Source: Hemileia vastatrix (Eukaryota; Basidiomycota; Pucciniomycetes; Pucciniales; Zaghouaniaceae). From it: 64,000 nucleotides of DNA. The position numbers and the translations under genes are program-made. The DNA lies in NCBI GenBank assembly GCA_030280995.1, contig JASXTE010000009.1, positions 34,952,001-35,016,000 of the forward strand, in the 5' to 3' direction. Positions 11,349 to 22,673 of this stretch are shown piece by piece. The notes under the pieces are model-generated. The model was not told where the DNA came from, searched no databases, and saw only the letters and a program-made list of their open reading frames with translations. How positions within the stretch are numbered: position 1 is the first letter of the stretch; the number at the start of each line of letters is the position of its first letter.

Positions 11349-13172
11349 GCTATGAGGTGTAGAGTAGTTGGTTTTGTTGATGGTGGGAAAGGTTGGATTT
11401 TTTGGCACCCTGAAACAAATTCTTTTGTCCAATCAGCAATGGCTAAATTCATACCTGAAGGAGAAGATATTACTGATGACTCTCTGACTAAACCTTACTC
11501 ATTTGAATCTGCATTAAAGGGTGATCTTAATTTCATTCTTAACTCTTTAAAATTTGGCAATTTCACAGCAGAAGAAACTATAGCTGCACAAGATGTATTA
11601 GTCAATTTCATCAACAGAAATGCCAGCGAACTGTCTGATCAAGTACCCAGATCTTTCAAACAAGCTATGAAGAGACCAGATTCTGCTGAGTGGAAGGTAG
11701 CATGTAATCAAGAATTGGACAACATGTCAAAAATGAAAGTATGGGATATTGTGCCTCTTCCCCCAGGAAAAACAGTTACTGGTGCCAGATGGGTATTTGC
11801 TTTGAAAAGAGATGAATATGGCAAAATCATCAAACATAAAGCACAATATGTTGCTCAAGGTTTCAAGCAGGTTGAGGGAGTTGATTTCAAAGAAACTTTT
11901 GCTCCAACAGCTACTTTTGCCTCTCTACGATTAATTCTTACTCTTGCAGCTACTTACAATTGGCCAATCAAAACCTTTGACGTTACAGCAGCTTATCTTC
12001 ACAGTGATCTTGATGAAGAAATCTATGTCAAGCAACCTGAAGGTTTTGAATCAGCCGAACCCACCCATGTATGCAAACTCAAAAAAGTATTATATGGAAC
12101 CAAACAAGCAGCAAGATGTTGGTGGAAACACCTCAGTAGTATCCTGGCAGATTTGGGTTATAGATCAAGTAATCAAGATGCTAGTGTATATGTACTGACT
12201 AAAAATGGATCAAAGGGAATGCTCTGGATCCATGTGGATGATGGTGTGGTAGTTGGAAGTGATGAGATGGTTTTGAAGGTTTTAGAGGAGGATATGGGTG
12301 AAAAGTTGAAAGTGAAATGGTCCAATGGTATTTCTTCAATAGTTGGTTTGGCAGTTTCAAGATGTCCAGATGGTTTTATCATTCATCAACCTGCTCTGGT
12401 GAATAAAATTCTTAATGAACATAATCCAACTGGTCTCATGTCATACTCACCTTTACCAATGGGTCTTTCTTTGACATCTCTGAAGGAAAAAATACACCCT
12501 CCCCAAGAAGCAATCAAATTTCTGTCAATAATAGGTTCTTTATCTTATCTTGTTGCCGGATCCAGACCTGATTTAGCGTATCCCGTTAACTTCCTGGCAC
12601 GTTATGCATCAAGACCAGGTAAAGCTGAATGGGATGCACTACATCACTTACTGAGATACTTGCAATTCACCAAGGATATGAAATTTTATTTATTTCCATC
12701 TATCAAAGCAACTCCGTCAACTGAAGTTTACTGTGATGCAACATGGGGCGGTGAATTTGCAAGAGCCACTGGAGGTCATGTTCTTCAAGTCAACAACTGT
12801 CTCATTCTGTGGCAATCTAAATGGCAGTCAAGAGTAGCAACAGCTTCCCTCCACTCAGAATTGATGGCAATGTCCAATGCTACAAGGCAAGCTCTATGGT
12901 TAAGAAACCTCCTGCGTGAAGTTGATCTGTGTCATGGTCCAACAACACTTTACTGTGATAATAAAGGAGCCATTGTTGCTGCTACGGACAACCCTTCAGA
13001 CAAAAGGTGTAGACATGTTGACCGTGATTTCTATTTTGTTAATGAGCAAGTTCACAGAAAAGAAATTGTAATTGAATGGGTCTCATCAAATAACCAAGTA
13101 GCGGATTTGTTGACAAAAAATCTGGGACCAACTGTCTGGAAGGAGAAAAGAATTTTATTGGGGGTTTTCTAA
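11349..13172 (+). CDS. Copia-1 reverse transcriptase and RNase H
   Basis: This is the in-frame continuation of the Copia-1 polyprotein after the Gypsy-1 insertion. The copia RT (RVT_2 type) shows TGARWVFALKRDEYG, YVAQGFKQ, the FDVTAAYLHS block with a catalytic Asp, LYGTKQAARCWW and the active site WIHVDDGVV. The later blocks IIGSLSYL and SRPDLAYPVN are present. Copia RNase H follows, with YCDATWGG, LHSELMAMS, YCDNKGA and KRCRHVDRDFYFV...VADLLTK. It ends at TAA 13170-13172. There is no internal stop over more than 600 codons, so this is one of the best preserved frames in the window. Confidence 0.95.
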   Translation, partial: AMRCRVVGFVDGGKGWIFWHPETNSFVQSAMAKFIPEGEDITDDSLTKPYSFESALKGDLNFILNSLKFGNFTAEETIAAQDVLVNFINRNASELSDQVPRSFKQAMKRPDSAEWKVACNQELDNMSKMKVWDIVPLPPGKTVTGARWVFALKRDEYGKIIKHKAQYVAQGFKQVEGVDFKETFAPTATFASLRLILTLAATYNWPIKTFDVTAAYLHSDLDEEIYVKQPEGFESAEPTHVCKLKKVLYGTKQAARCWWKHLSSILADLGYRSSNQDASVYVLTKNGSKGMLWIHVDDGVVVGSDEMVLKVLEEDMGEKLKVKWSNGISSIVGLAVSRCPDGFIIHQPALVNKILNEHNPTGLMSYSPLPMGLSLTSLKEKIHPPQEAIKFLSIIGSLSYLVAGSRPDLAYPVNFLARYASRPGKAEWDALHHLLRYLQFTKDMKFYLFPSIKATPSTEVYCDATWGGEFARATGGHVLQVNNCLILWQSKWQSRVATASLHSELMAMSNATRQALWLRNLLREVDLCHGPTTLYCDNKGAIVAATDNPSDKRCRHVDRDFYFVNEQVHRKEIVIEWVSSNNQVADLLTKNLGPTVWKEKRILLGVF

Positions 13173-13250
13173 TTCTAAGTTATTTTGTTTTGTTTTTATT
13201 TTATTTTTTCACTTTCTTACATTCATTTTATGGTTGTAGGGAAATCACTA

Positions 13251-13260
13251 AGAGGGGGGG
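13251..13260 (+). promoter_or_regulatory. Copia-1 polypurine tract
   Basis: AGAGGGGGGG lies directly before the LTR start TGTTAAGTACATAA. Confidence 0.8.
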
Positions 13261-13601
13261 TGTTAAGTACATAATACTATATGCTTAGTGATTTATGCAA
13301 TTGTATGTAGTATATCCTATGGTGCAGCAGAAGTGTGTAACTCCGGTTCACTCCGGAAGAAACGCTGACGCTGCTACCATAAGTGGCAAGAAACCCTCAA
13401 GCTTTTCCGGTTTGGCTGTGTTAAGTGTAGGATAATAATAGCTTAGTGATTGTTAAGTACATAACATGTATATAGTCTGTGGTGCAGCTGACGCGTCTAA
13501 CTCTGGTTCACTCTGGACAAAGCGCTGACACTGCTACCATAGATGAGTTATGAAATACTACTTGGGTTCACTCAAGACAAAGCAATGACACTGCTACCAT
13601 A
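13261..13601 (+). repeat. Two tandem copia LTR-like units (3' LTR of Copia-1, 5' LTR of Copia-2)
   Basis: Two units both open with TGTTAAGTACATAA, at 13261 and 13451. Each holds a repeated block ending CTGCTACCATA (about 13319-13383, 13479-13543 and a shorter one at 13559-13601). Each block has a GGTTCACTC-type core with small inverted arms (CTCCGGTTCACTCCGG; CTCTGGTTCACTCTGG). The first unit follows the Copia-1 purine tract, and the second is followed by a copia-type primer site. A 3' LTR of one element therefore touches the 5' LTR of the next, or the two share a rearranged LTR. Confidence 0.7.
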
Positions 13602-13617
13602 GGTTATGGGCTGTCCC
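13602..13617 (+). promoter_or_regulatory. Copia-2 primer binding site (initiator-tRNA half type)
   Basis: GGTTATGGGCTGTCCC matches the known copia habit of priming on the anticodon arm of initiator tRNA-Met (loop ...CAUAACC...). Copia-3 has GGTTATGGTCCC in the same place. Confidence 0.65.
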
Positions 13618-13759
13618 TGATTTTTTTTTTACTAGCAGTAATAAAAATTTTTGTATTCTTCCCGGAAATATTGTGTGCCCTGTGCTTGCCTCACATTAAA
13701 TGTGTCTTTTGCCTGGTGTCGAGGTTTCTCCACTTTTGTTTTTGTTGGACATCTAATTC

Positions 13760-14185
13760 ATGCTGACTTCCCACAATATCCCTAACCCGTTTCAATCTTG
13801 CCCTTGCTTAGTTCGAAAGTGCCAGCCACCCCTTAGTTGTGAATTACAAAATTTAAACCCACCTCCAACTCTAAACACCCGCAAAAGGCAACACTTGCAC
13901 TCATTCTTGGGTACCCCATCCTCCCCAACTTCTTCTAGCAGCAATGCAAGCACCACTTGCCAACCAACTCCTACGCCTCCCAACACCCCTCTCAATAATC
14001 TACCTGAGGCTCAACCTCTTCCACCTGTTCCCCTTTCCCCCACTCATCCATCTGGTCCCCATCCACCGCGCAAAGATCACGAGGCATCTTCTTGTGACCC
14101 TCCCCCTCATCTCCAACCTGGTAACACAGACACTACATACCCTCCAATTACATCGCAACACAATGATGGTGTGCATTTGCAATGA
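13760..14185 (+). CDS. Copia-2 proline-rich Gag leader region (hypothetical)
   Basis: An ATG-initiated 141-codon frame rich in Pro, Ser and Thr, placed before the recognisable Gag. Copia-3 has a similar Pro/Ser/Thr-rich stretch before its Gag (48387-48572, minus), so it may be a Gag N-terminal extension rather than a separate protein. No domain is recognised and no function can be assigned. The 14186-14378 stretch that follows has coding-like composition but is broken by stops. Confidence 0.45.
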   Translation: MLTSHNIPNPFQSCPCLVRKCQPPLSCELQNLNPPPTLNTRKRQHLHSFLGTPSSPTSSSSNASTTCQPTPTPPNTPLNNLPEAQPLPPVPLSPTHPSGPHPPRKDHEASSCDPPPHLQPGNTDTTYPPITSQHNDGVHLQ

Positions 14186-14378
14186 CCAAAACACAATCAT
14201 ATGTGTGCCTCATCATTGTGCCATGCGGGAACCAGTTGTGCGCAGCGCTCCAGCCCTAATTCTTCATTAAGCAGTGACTCTTTTATATCAGACAATGAAC
14301 ATGCCCCAATTGTAACTTATAAAGGAAAGGATTGTGCCAACGTTATTGATGAAATAATATAATACAAAGAACAAAAAA

Positions 14379-15294
14379 ATGTCTAAATTGAAAGCTGATG
14401 GCTCCAACTGGCAAACTTGGGTAAAGAATATTAACATTTTTTAGCACACCATGTACCTTCAACTAAATATATATCAGATGCTACCGTCATACAAAATGAT
14501 ATAACAAAGTTCGAAGACAAATGAGATGGCATGCAATCTACAACACCATTGATGAGAAACTTCAAGCCTTCATTGACTTTGGCATTACAAGCTATAAAGA
14601 GTTTTCTATTCTCAGTTCCAAATTTGATAAATCATTTCACACTGCTTGCATGGCTCTTTTTAATGATCTTTTAAATGTTAAAAACTTGCATTTCACAAAT
14701 GTCATGGAACATGGAGAAAAGGTAAAGTCACTCTTAGAGGCAGTTCAACACTCAGGTTTCCTTTTCAGTTTTGAAAAAATGGCAGCTGTCTTCACCCAAC
14801 TCCTATTACCATCATCAGTTAGTCATCTTGCCTTGGAAGCAAATCCTCATTTTGAATTACAAAAAGACATCTCTCAACCCTCTTTTGATGAAATGATGAA
14901 TTTTCTTCAAAATTCTTTTATCAACTTGTCACACTCTACATCTTCCACTGCTCCTACCATTTCCACCGCCTTTGAAGTGACAACCAATCCTGATTATGTT
15001 TCATCATTGGCTTTCAAAAAGGGACAAATGGACAGCTACTGCCCCGGAAACAAAAAACCTGATTATTCCTGTTTTTACAGCAAGTCCTCAGAACACTTTC
15101 AACAGACATGTCCATATGATCTGAACAGTAAAAGTTTTAATGTTTCAGTTTGAGTTCAATGTTAAGCTTTTGCTTGTGATAATAAAGATGCTATGAATAC
15201 CATCCATAAATCACAAAACAACAGAAAAGGAAAACAGCCAGTTCAAAGTTTGTCAAAACCCCATTTTAACAAAATCAGCTGTAAAGTGCTAGAT
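14379..15294 (+). pseudogene. Copia-2 Gag, decayed, interrupted at the target site of Copia-3
   Basis: The N-terminus MSKLKADGSNWQTWV (from 14379) matches Copia-3 Gag (KLKADGSNWLDW). It breaks by frameshift and stop before 14521. The body, open from about 14521 to 15153, is a UBN2/copia-type Gag (FDKSFHTACMALFNDLL, later a FAHVL-like FTQLLLP block). A degenerate zinc knuckle CFYSKSSEHFQQTC sits near 15069. Copia-3 cuts the sequence at 15295-15299 (GTTCT), and the protease continues at 48873. Confidence 0.75.
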
Positions 15295-15299
15295 GTTCT

Positions 15300-15409
15300 T
15301 GTAGTTGTGCGTCAGTAACAAACTCTAAGAAGAATCAGTAATTGCATTACTTTACCTGTAGTTGTGCGTCAGTAACAAACTCTGAGAAGAATCGGAGTTA
15401 TTCAAACGC
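15300..15409 (-). repeat. Copia-3 left (3') LTR, first piece
   Basis: It starts TGTAGTTGTG, as does the right LTR at 48692, and contains a tandem duplication of a 57-bp unit around GTCAGTAACAAACTC. Interrupted by X at ACGC (15406-15409), it continues at 42849. Confidence 0.88.
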
Positions 15410-16064
15410 TGTGGTCTTCCAACATTGGCAGGGGCCTTTGTTGTGTGATTTGGCGCGGTTTGTGCATGTCTTAATTGACATCTGTCAAAGAATTGGGTAT
15501 TTTTCTGGTTTTATTCCATGGATATTGGGTCTGCGGGTATGTGGGTACTATCATTGGATAGCCCTGGTTTTTCTCTATATTTTATGTCTTGAAGACATTT
15601 TCATATTCTGAGTTTTAAGGGGTCATTTCCTCATTTTTCATTTATAAAAGATTGCTGTTTAATTTTGTTTTTTGTGTTTTACGGGCTAACCTTAAGTATT
15701 AGGGTTAAGTGCTTAGTACCATTTGATAGAGCTAATTTTTCTCTATATTTCATGTCTCAATGTTGTTATAGTGAAATTCCGTGTTTTAAAGGTTTTAGTA
15801 GTTGTAGCTAATTTTTATAAGTAGATTAGTGGTTTTTATTGGTTTTCTGGCTTCAGGGAGGCCGGGCCGCTTCAGGCGGCATCTCCGACATCGGGTGGCC
15901 CACCTGCCTCTGTTTTAGGAGGTTGGGGAGCGCTCCAGGAGGGTTTTTTATGCAATTTGGCGGGTACAGGCACCAGATTGGTGAGTGCGCATGGGCTCTT
16001 AGATAGTGGTCTGTGTGTACATAGTGAATAAGACAGTTTGGGGCAACCTTAATCATCATACAAC
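15410..16064 (+). repeat. X 5' LTR, first piece
   Basis: It begins TGTGGTCTTCC. It carries a GC-rich block at about 15858-15904 (CGGCATCTCCGACATCGGG) that recurs in the 51108 and 60323 LTRs but is missing as a 19-bp deletion from the 3' LTR near 42237. It is cut by Y after ACAAC (16060-16064) and continues at 24513. Confidence 0.9.
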
Positions 16065-16837
16065 TGTCACGCGCCACGTGACACTTGAGGCGAAATCAGC
16101 TCATTAAATCAATAATATCGAGTCTTAAATCTATACTCGAAGCGCAGAAAGCAATTCTCCATAGCAACTGCGATTCTCCTTTGTGTACTTACTATTTAAC
16201 TGCGCTAGCCTAAACTCTAAATCTAAATTAGTCAATCTCACAATAGGGTGCCTTAGTCCTTTTTCAATAAGCGACGCACAGCGCTAGGTTCAATGAAATA
16301 GTACAGTAGTAGTTTTCATTAAAGTTTTGTTAATTAATTAAAAAGGGGTAAATTGAGCATGGACAGATATTTAGTGAAGAGGGTCTAAGTGTATGTTAGT
16401 AATGGTCAATGGAATGGGAATGGTGCAATGGAAGGGAGGTCAATGCGAGGAGGAACAAAGGATATAAAAGGGGTTGGGTATTTGGTTCGATATTCCTTAG
16501 AATTAAATTATAAAATTGTATTTACATTAATAGTGGTAAATCTTTAAAGTTAAAATCATTGTTATTGTATCTTTCTTTTATTTTCTCAATATTCATTTCT
16601 AAATCCTAAATCTTTGATTATTGAGTTTCCAACCCTTTGTGAGATTTTAAGAATTACTATTACCTTTGAAACTAGTCTATAATTCTTCTCGAACAAACCT
16701 CGAACCTGTAGCTATTACTTCGAGTGACCTTCGAATCATTTCCTCAAATCATTCCTCTGTGCTTCGAAGAAGTTCCTAAATCCCTCATCTCACTTTCAGG
16801 AACATCCTCGACCTTGTGCGTAGGTCGTCCGGTGACA
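16065..16837 (+). repeat. Y 5' LTR
   Basis: 773 bp, TGTCACGCGCC...CCGGTGACA. Directly after it, GTATAATTTAATTCTCCGTAG is strongly conserved in Y2 (59180 onward). It does not start with TGG, so the primer is unclear; an unusual tRNA part or self-priming is possible. Confidence 0.92.
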
Positions 16838-16908
16838 GTATAATTTAATTCTCCGTAGTTCTCATTCTTTGCACTACTACGTCCTTTTAGGTGTTTCTAA
16901 AATTTTAA

Positions 16909-18096
16909 ATGGCACCTGTTCAACGCACTCCTCCTACGGGCGCTACTACTAGAGCTCGCGCTATAGGCAGGCCAACAGCCACAAGGTCTGTTTCCCGCAC
17001 TCACTCTTTTGAACCACTCGACCTTAGGGAGCTGCAACATTCAGTTCAATCTGTAGAAGACATCCCACAAGATTTTGAGGATTCTAGTGACGAAGAAGAA
17101 TGAGAGGATACAATGCACGAGGCACCATCCGCCCCTGCCAATCACCCTTCTGGCCAATCCTCAGAACCTGGACCATCTAACTCTCTGGAAGATTTCATGA
17201 GACTTTTCATGAAAACCCTTTCAAATCCAACTTCTTCAGAGGGATCTAAGTTTAAAACTCCTTCTATGAAATCTCCTGACAAATTCAACGGAGATCACCC
17301 CAACAGATTGCGACCCTTCTTGCAAACCTGCAAGCTACTGTTCCATAATAACCCTCAAACCTTTAACAGCGACCGATCAAAGGTTGTTTACGCTTCTTCA
17401 TTCCTAGCTGGGAAAGCATCAAGATGGTTCCAACCTTATCTACTCATGCTTTCTTCGACAGAAACCCACTTACTTATCAATAATTGGGAAAAGTTCAAAG
17501 ACCAACTTTTTACGTTGTTTGGGGACCCTAATGAAACTGACAATGCAGAAATTGAACTTGATTTTCTTCACATGAGTGATAATGGTAAAGCTTCTGAATA
17601 TATCTCGAACTTCAGAGCACTTCAAACTCGAGTAGGTTGGAATGATGCTGCCCTTAAGTATCATTTCAAGAAAGGACTTCCTTCGAGGATTCTAGATCAA
17701 TTAAATCTTCACGGTCAGAAGATGACTACTTTAACGGACTTAATGGATCAAACCCTCGAACTTGACGGCGTTTATCAAGGACAACTTCAACATCGTTGAT
17801 ATGCCAAAAAATCTCAAGGCCTAAATTTTAAATCGGGACCTTCTTCACACCCACGACCAAATCAATCCTCCTCGACTCAATCCAAACCCAATAAGGGAAA
17901 GGATAAACCTCGACCAAAAGGCTTGACCCCAGGCAATATCAGCAAAGTACTGGATCCTAAAGGGGAACTTAAAGAATCTGAGAGGAAGAGACGAGCAGAT
18001 AATGGGTTATGTATGTATTGTGGGGGTAAGCACAAGTTGGAAGACTGTGTAAAGTTGAAGGAAAGAGAAGGTACTAGTTCGAAGTCAAAAAACTAG
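16909..18096 (+). pseudogene. Y Gag with two in-frame stops
   Basis: Structural protein of the particle. ATG 16909 starts MAPVQRTPPTGATTRARA. The frame is one throughout, with TGA at 17101-17103 and 17797-17799 and a final TAG at 18094. The Gag core (about 17240-17790) has PDKFNGDHPNRLRPFL and ASSFLAGKASRWFQPYL. The zinc knuckle CMYCGGKHKLEDC (near 18010) is followed by a basic tail. The Y2 copy reads through the position of the first stop (…EDEGEDKMQ), so the ancestral frame was open there. Confidence 0.88.
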
Positions 18097-18104
18097 TAGA
18101 TAGT

Positions 18105-21100
18105 TTACTTGTGTGCAAAGCAAACTATCTTATCTCTCCCAGTGCACAGAACCTCCATGTCTTAAGGACTGGAGTTGCCTTAAACCGCTTGAGATTCATT
18201 CTTTTTAAGGAGGATATCCCCTTCAGTTGTCTTATAGACTCTGGAGCTTCAATTTCTTTTGTTAGTTTATCTTTTGACGAGAAGCTTCAACTAACATTTA
18301 CAGATATCGATCGAACCCCAATCTATTTGGTCGAATCAGAGGAGCCCAAATATTGGGTAAGTAAGAAAGTTTTATGGGTTTTCAACTTTCCGAACTTTCC
18401 CCCCTTCGAGTGGGAATTATCAGTCTTGGACGCCCCAAGGATGGATGATACCATTCTTGGCCATGACTTTTTAACGCATTGGAATCCCGAAATTGATTGG
18501 ACTAAGGGATTGATCACCCCACGCTCTAAGTATATTTCTGATTCTTCAATGCAGGTCAATAGGGAGTTAAACAACCCGCCTGACAATGTCCTGCTAGAGG
18601 ACAAGTCTCTGCCAGATGACTTGCAAGCATCTGATCCTTCTTTAAATGAGAAATTGGCTAACCCTTCTAGCTCGATGACTTCACTCAAAGAGGATTTAAA
18701 TTGCCTCGAAATTATCGAATTCTGCTCTCTCAATACAGGTTTCCCCTCGACAGATTCTCTCGAAGATGAAGAGGACGACCAAATCAACGTTGAAGCCATT
18801 AAATCAACTCTACCGGAAATCTACCACGATTTCCTTGATGTTTTCTCAATCCGCAAGGCCGATAAGTTACCACCTCATCGACCCTACCACCATCAAATAG
18901 AGTTAATAGGCCCAGTACCTCCGGCAGGTCCTGTCTATTCTTTATCGAAGGATGAATCTCAAGTTCTTCGAGACTACATTGCAGAGAATGTAGCCAAAGG
19001 TTTCATCAGAGCCAGTAAATCTCCAACCGGCTCCCCTGTCCTCTTTGTAAAAAAGAAGGATGGTAGTCTTAGGTTGTGTGTTGACTATAGAAAGCTCAAC
19101 ACAGTCACGAAGAAGAATGCATATCCTGTTCCTCCTATGTCATTACTTCTTACCCTTTTTAATGGTGCTAGTTTCTTTTCTAAAATTGATCTTAGAGGCT
19201 CTTACAATCTGATTTGCATTGCAGAAGGTCATGAACCACTGACTGCAATGCGCACTAGATTTGGTAGTTTTGAATATTTAGTTATGCCTTTTGGATTATG
19301 TAACGCACCTTCAACTTTTCAAACTTTTGTTAATGATATCTTTCAAGATGTTGTTGAACAATTTGTAGTCGTCTATTTAGATGATATTTTAATATTCTCG
19401 AAAACACTGGATGAACATATTCATCATGTTCGACAGGTCCTAAATCGTCTTCAAGATCATGGTCTCTACGCCAAGCATAATAAATGCGAATTCCACCTCA
19501 AATCAATTGATTTTTTGAGTTTTACGTTGTCCACTGACAGTTTAGTCATGGATGAAAAAAAAGTCCAGAAAATCCTGGAATGGCCTGAGCCCAAAAACAT
19601 TAAATCACTCCAAGGATTTTCGGGTTTTGCAAACTTCTATAGATGATTTATTAAAGATTACTCTAAAACTATTTCCAATCTTACTTCTCTTCTTAGAAAA
19701 GACATTCCTTTTGTTTTTACTCCTACAGCATGAAAGGAATTCGAAGCACTAAAATCGGCATTCACCACAGCCCCAATTCTTTGACATTTTGATCCTTCTG
19801 CTTCAACAATAGTTGAGACAGATGCGAGCGATTATGCTATTGCAGGAGTCATCTCCCAATTAAATCCTGAAACAAATTTGTTTCATCCTGTTGCTTTTGA
19901 GTCACGCAAACTCATAGCCGCAGAATTAAATTATGAAATTTATGACAAAGAGCTTTTAGCTATTATCCATTGTCTTAAAAAATGGCGTTCTTTTCTTCTC
20001 AGCCTAGATAGTCCTTTTCAAATTTTAACAGATCATAATGCTTTAAAATACTTCATGTCTTCCAAAGTGTTAACCAGGCGTCAAGCCAGGTGGGCTGAAT
20101 TTTTGTCTGAATTTTCCTTCTCTATTTCCTATCGCCCAGGTAAAAACTGCATTGTCCCAGATATCTTGTCACGTCGGGACGGCATTTACCCACAGCGGGG
20201 GGACACATTCGCTGACAAGAACCCAGCAAATGTGCAATCAATTTTCAACGAATCAATGTTAACGACTCATCAACTTAATTCGATGACAATTCAATCTTTT
20301 CGAAATCCACTATCCAACATCCTCGAAGCTCAGTCGAAGGACAATTATTGTTTAGAGTTAAAAGACAAAATACTCTCGAAGCAAGGGGCCAAAAGATTTA
20401 GTATTGAATCAGGTCCATTAGTCTTCGAAGGTAGAGTAGTCATACCCGACAACAATGAGATAAAATTATGGATTTTCAACAGTCGACATGATTCTCCATT
20501 AGCTGGTCATTTTGGGGTTGATAAAACCTACCAGTTAATAGCGAGGGATTTCTTCTGGCCAGGTATGACCAGGGAAATCAAGGCCTATATAAAAGCTTTT
20601 TACGAATGTAATAGGAATAAGGCTCCCCGTCACCGGAAGCATGGGTTGCTTCAACCACTTCCTATTCCCTCTAAGCCTTGGGAATCTTTATCGATGGATT
20701 TCATTTCTCAAATTCCTATTTCTAATGATTTTGATGCTATATTAGTAATAGTAGATAGATTTTCAAAAATGTCTATTTTTATTAAAACCACTACTACTGC
20801 TACAGCAGAAGATTTGTCAAAATTGTTTCTAGAATATGTATTTTCTAAACACGGCTTACCAAATGATATTATTTCAGATAGAGGCTCATTGTTTGTATCC
20901 ACATTCTGGACCCAACTGTGTCGACAACTCAATATCACGAGGAATCTCTCCACGGCCTATCACCCTGAAACCAATGGTCAAACAGAAAGAGTTAACCAAA
21001 TCCTCGAACAATATCTTCGAATGTATTTCAGTTACCAACAAGATGATTGAACCACATAGTTACCATTGGCTGAATTTGCTTATAATAACTCGACTCATTC

Positions 21101-21743
21101 TTCGACACGACAATCTCCCTTCGAAACCATTTATGGAAGACATCCTCAATTCAACTCAATCCATGTACGAACTAATCATCCTGCGGAACATTATCTTCAA
21201 ACTATATCACGACTCCAAGAAGAACTTAAAACAAATTTGGAATCATCAATTCGAAGATACAAGGAACAGGCCGACAAACATCGACAATCTGCTCCTTCCT
21301 TTAAACCAGGCGACAAAGTATGGCTCGACGCACGAAACATTCGAACAACAAGACCATCAAATAAACTGGCTGAAAAGCGCTTGGGACCATTCGAAATCGA
21401 CTCTGAAGTCTCTAAAACTGCATTTCGACTCAAGTTACCTCCTAAATGGCAGGCGATTCACCCTGTTTTCCATGTATCTCTCCTGGAACTGGCTCGAGAA
21501 ATATACCCGTGCAAGAACCAACCCCCTCCGGAACCGGTCGAAGTAGAAGATCATCTAGAGTGGGAAGTAAGTTGTATCCTTTATTTAAGAATACGCAAGG
21601 GGAAACTTCAATACCTCGTGGAATGGGAAGGCTTCCTCAATGACTCAGACAAAACATCCTGTGAACCAGCCATCAATGTTTCTAACGCTCCTGAACTCCT
21701 AAAATCTTTTCATTTGAAATATCCTTTAAAACCAAAACCTTAA
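18105..21743 (+). CDS. Y Pol: protease, RT, RNase H, integrase, chromodomain (five in-frame stops)
   Basis: One frame throughout, opening just after gag without a clear ATG, so frameshift or readthrough expression is likely. Protease: CLIDSGASISF. RT: DYRKLNTVTKKNAYPVPP, YLVMPFGLCNAPSTFQ and active site VVYLDDILIFS. RNase H: ETDASDYAIAGVISQ, ILTDHNALKYF. Integrase: H...H zinc histidines, but the first Cys of CX2C appears as Phe (FYECNRNK). The core keeps D (SMDFISQIP), D (IISDRGSLF) and E (YHPETNGQTERVNQ). A chromodomain is near 21560-21680 (LQYLVEWEGF). Stops: TGA 19644, TGA 19731, TGA 19782, TGA 21048, TAG 21057. By comparison with family motifs they stand for R, W, R, W and Q, all C-to-T or G-to-A. 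Confidence 0.92.
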
Positions 21744-22673
21744 AAAATTTCTTTATTTTAAAATTTTCTTTTCTTTTTCTTTCTTTCTTTAAAATCTAAA
21801 AACACCTCTTAAATTTCTTAGCCTTGTTTTCTTTTTTCTCTCTTCTTTTTTCTTTCTTCTCCTTCTATAAAATTTCCTCCAAAACCAACTAAAAATAAAA
21901 TCAAAAATAAAATAAAATAAAATAAAATAAAATAAAATAAAATATATAGAATAAATATAAATAATAAAATAAAATAAAATAAAATAAATAGAATAAACAT
22001 AAATAATAAAATAAAATAAAAAAACTCTTAAATCTCTCTAAATATTTTCCTTCTTTTCTTTTGCAATTCTTTAAATACATTCTTTTCTTAAATTTAAAAT
22101 TCTCTTCAAAAATTTCTCTTCCAAAAATTTATTCTCTCTTTAAAAAAAAAAAAAAAACTTTCTTTCCTTCGAATCATCAAATTTTGTACGACACGACCAT
22201 TTCCTTGAACGTAACTTCAACCTCTAAATCTCCCTATAATAATTCTTCTTTTCAAATTCTCTTAAATTCTAAATTCTGTTTTTTCTTTCTTTTCTTTCTT
22301 CTTCCTCTCTTTTCAACTAAAATTTCTTTAAAAAAAAAAAAAACATATATTTTTCTTTCATTAAATCCTCAATTTAACAAACTCATCTCAATCACAAAAC
22401 CGTTTCTTTTTTGTTCTCTTTCTTTTCTTACATAAAAATTTCCTTTTAAAAACATTAAAAATTCCTTCAATTAAACAACCTTTTTTCTTTCTTTAAATTT
22501 CTTCTTTCAAATTCTATAATTTTTTATTTTAAACTTCTTTTTTCTTTTTCTCTCTCTCTCAAATCTTATAAAATTAATAACATTCACCTACAATAAAAAA
22601 ATAAAATAAAATAAAATAAAATAAAACTAAAATACAATTTTTTTTTTCTACTTCTTTACATCTCCTTTTCATT
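21744..22673. repeat. Low-complexity AT-rich tract with (AAAAT)n
   Basis: Between the end of Y pol and its antisense gene. The (AAAAT)n/(AAATAAAT) runs lie at about 21893-22018 and 22598-22630, separated by T/C-rich stretches. Short reading frames here are compositional and no gene is seen. If transcribed, the antisense gene ends at 22674, next to this tract. Confidence 0.85.

Larger units (their letters stand above)
1..13450 (+). mobile_element. Copia-1, Ty1/copia retrotransposon (5' end outside window), split by Gypsy-1
   Basis: The domain order protease, GAG-pre-integrase, integrase, reverse transcriptase, RNase H is that of Ty1/copia. The left part (1-1313) and right part (11349-13450) join in frame once Gypsy-1 and one CAAGA target duplication are removed. 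A purine tract and a LTR opening with TGTTAAGTACATAA follow the stop codon. The 5' LTR and most of gag lie to the left of the window. Confidence 0.9.

Noticed and set aside
20836..21546. Long frame (236 codons) overlapping Y integrase
   Set aside because: Out-of-phase shadow of pol, which has the integrase triad and chromodomain in the other frame.
22061..22435. 124-codon Phe/Ser/Leu-rich frame after Y pol
   Set aside because: T/C-rich low-complexity DNA; no conserved motif, starts in a homopolymer region.
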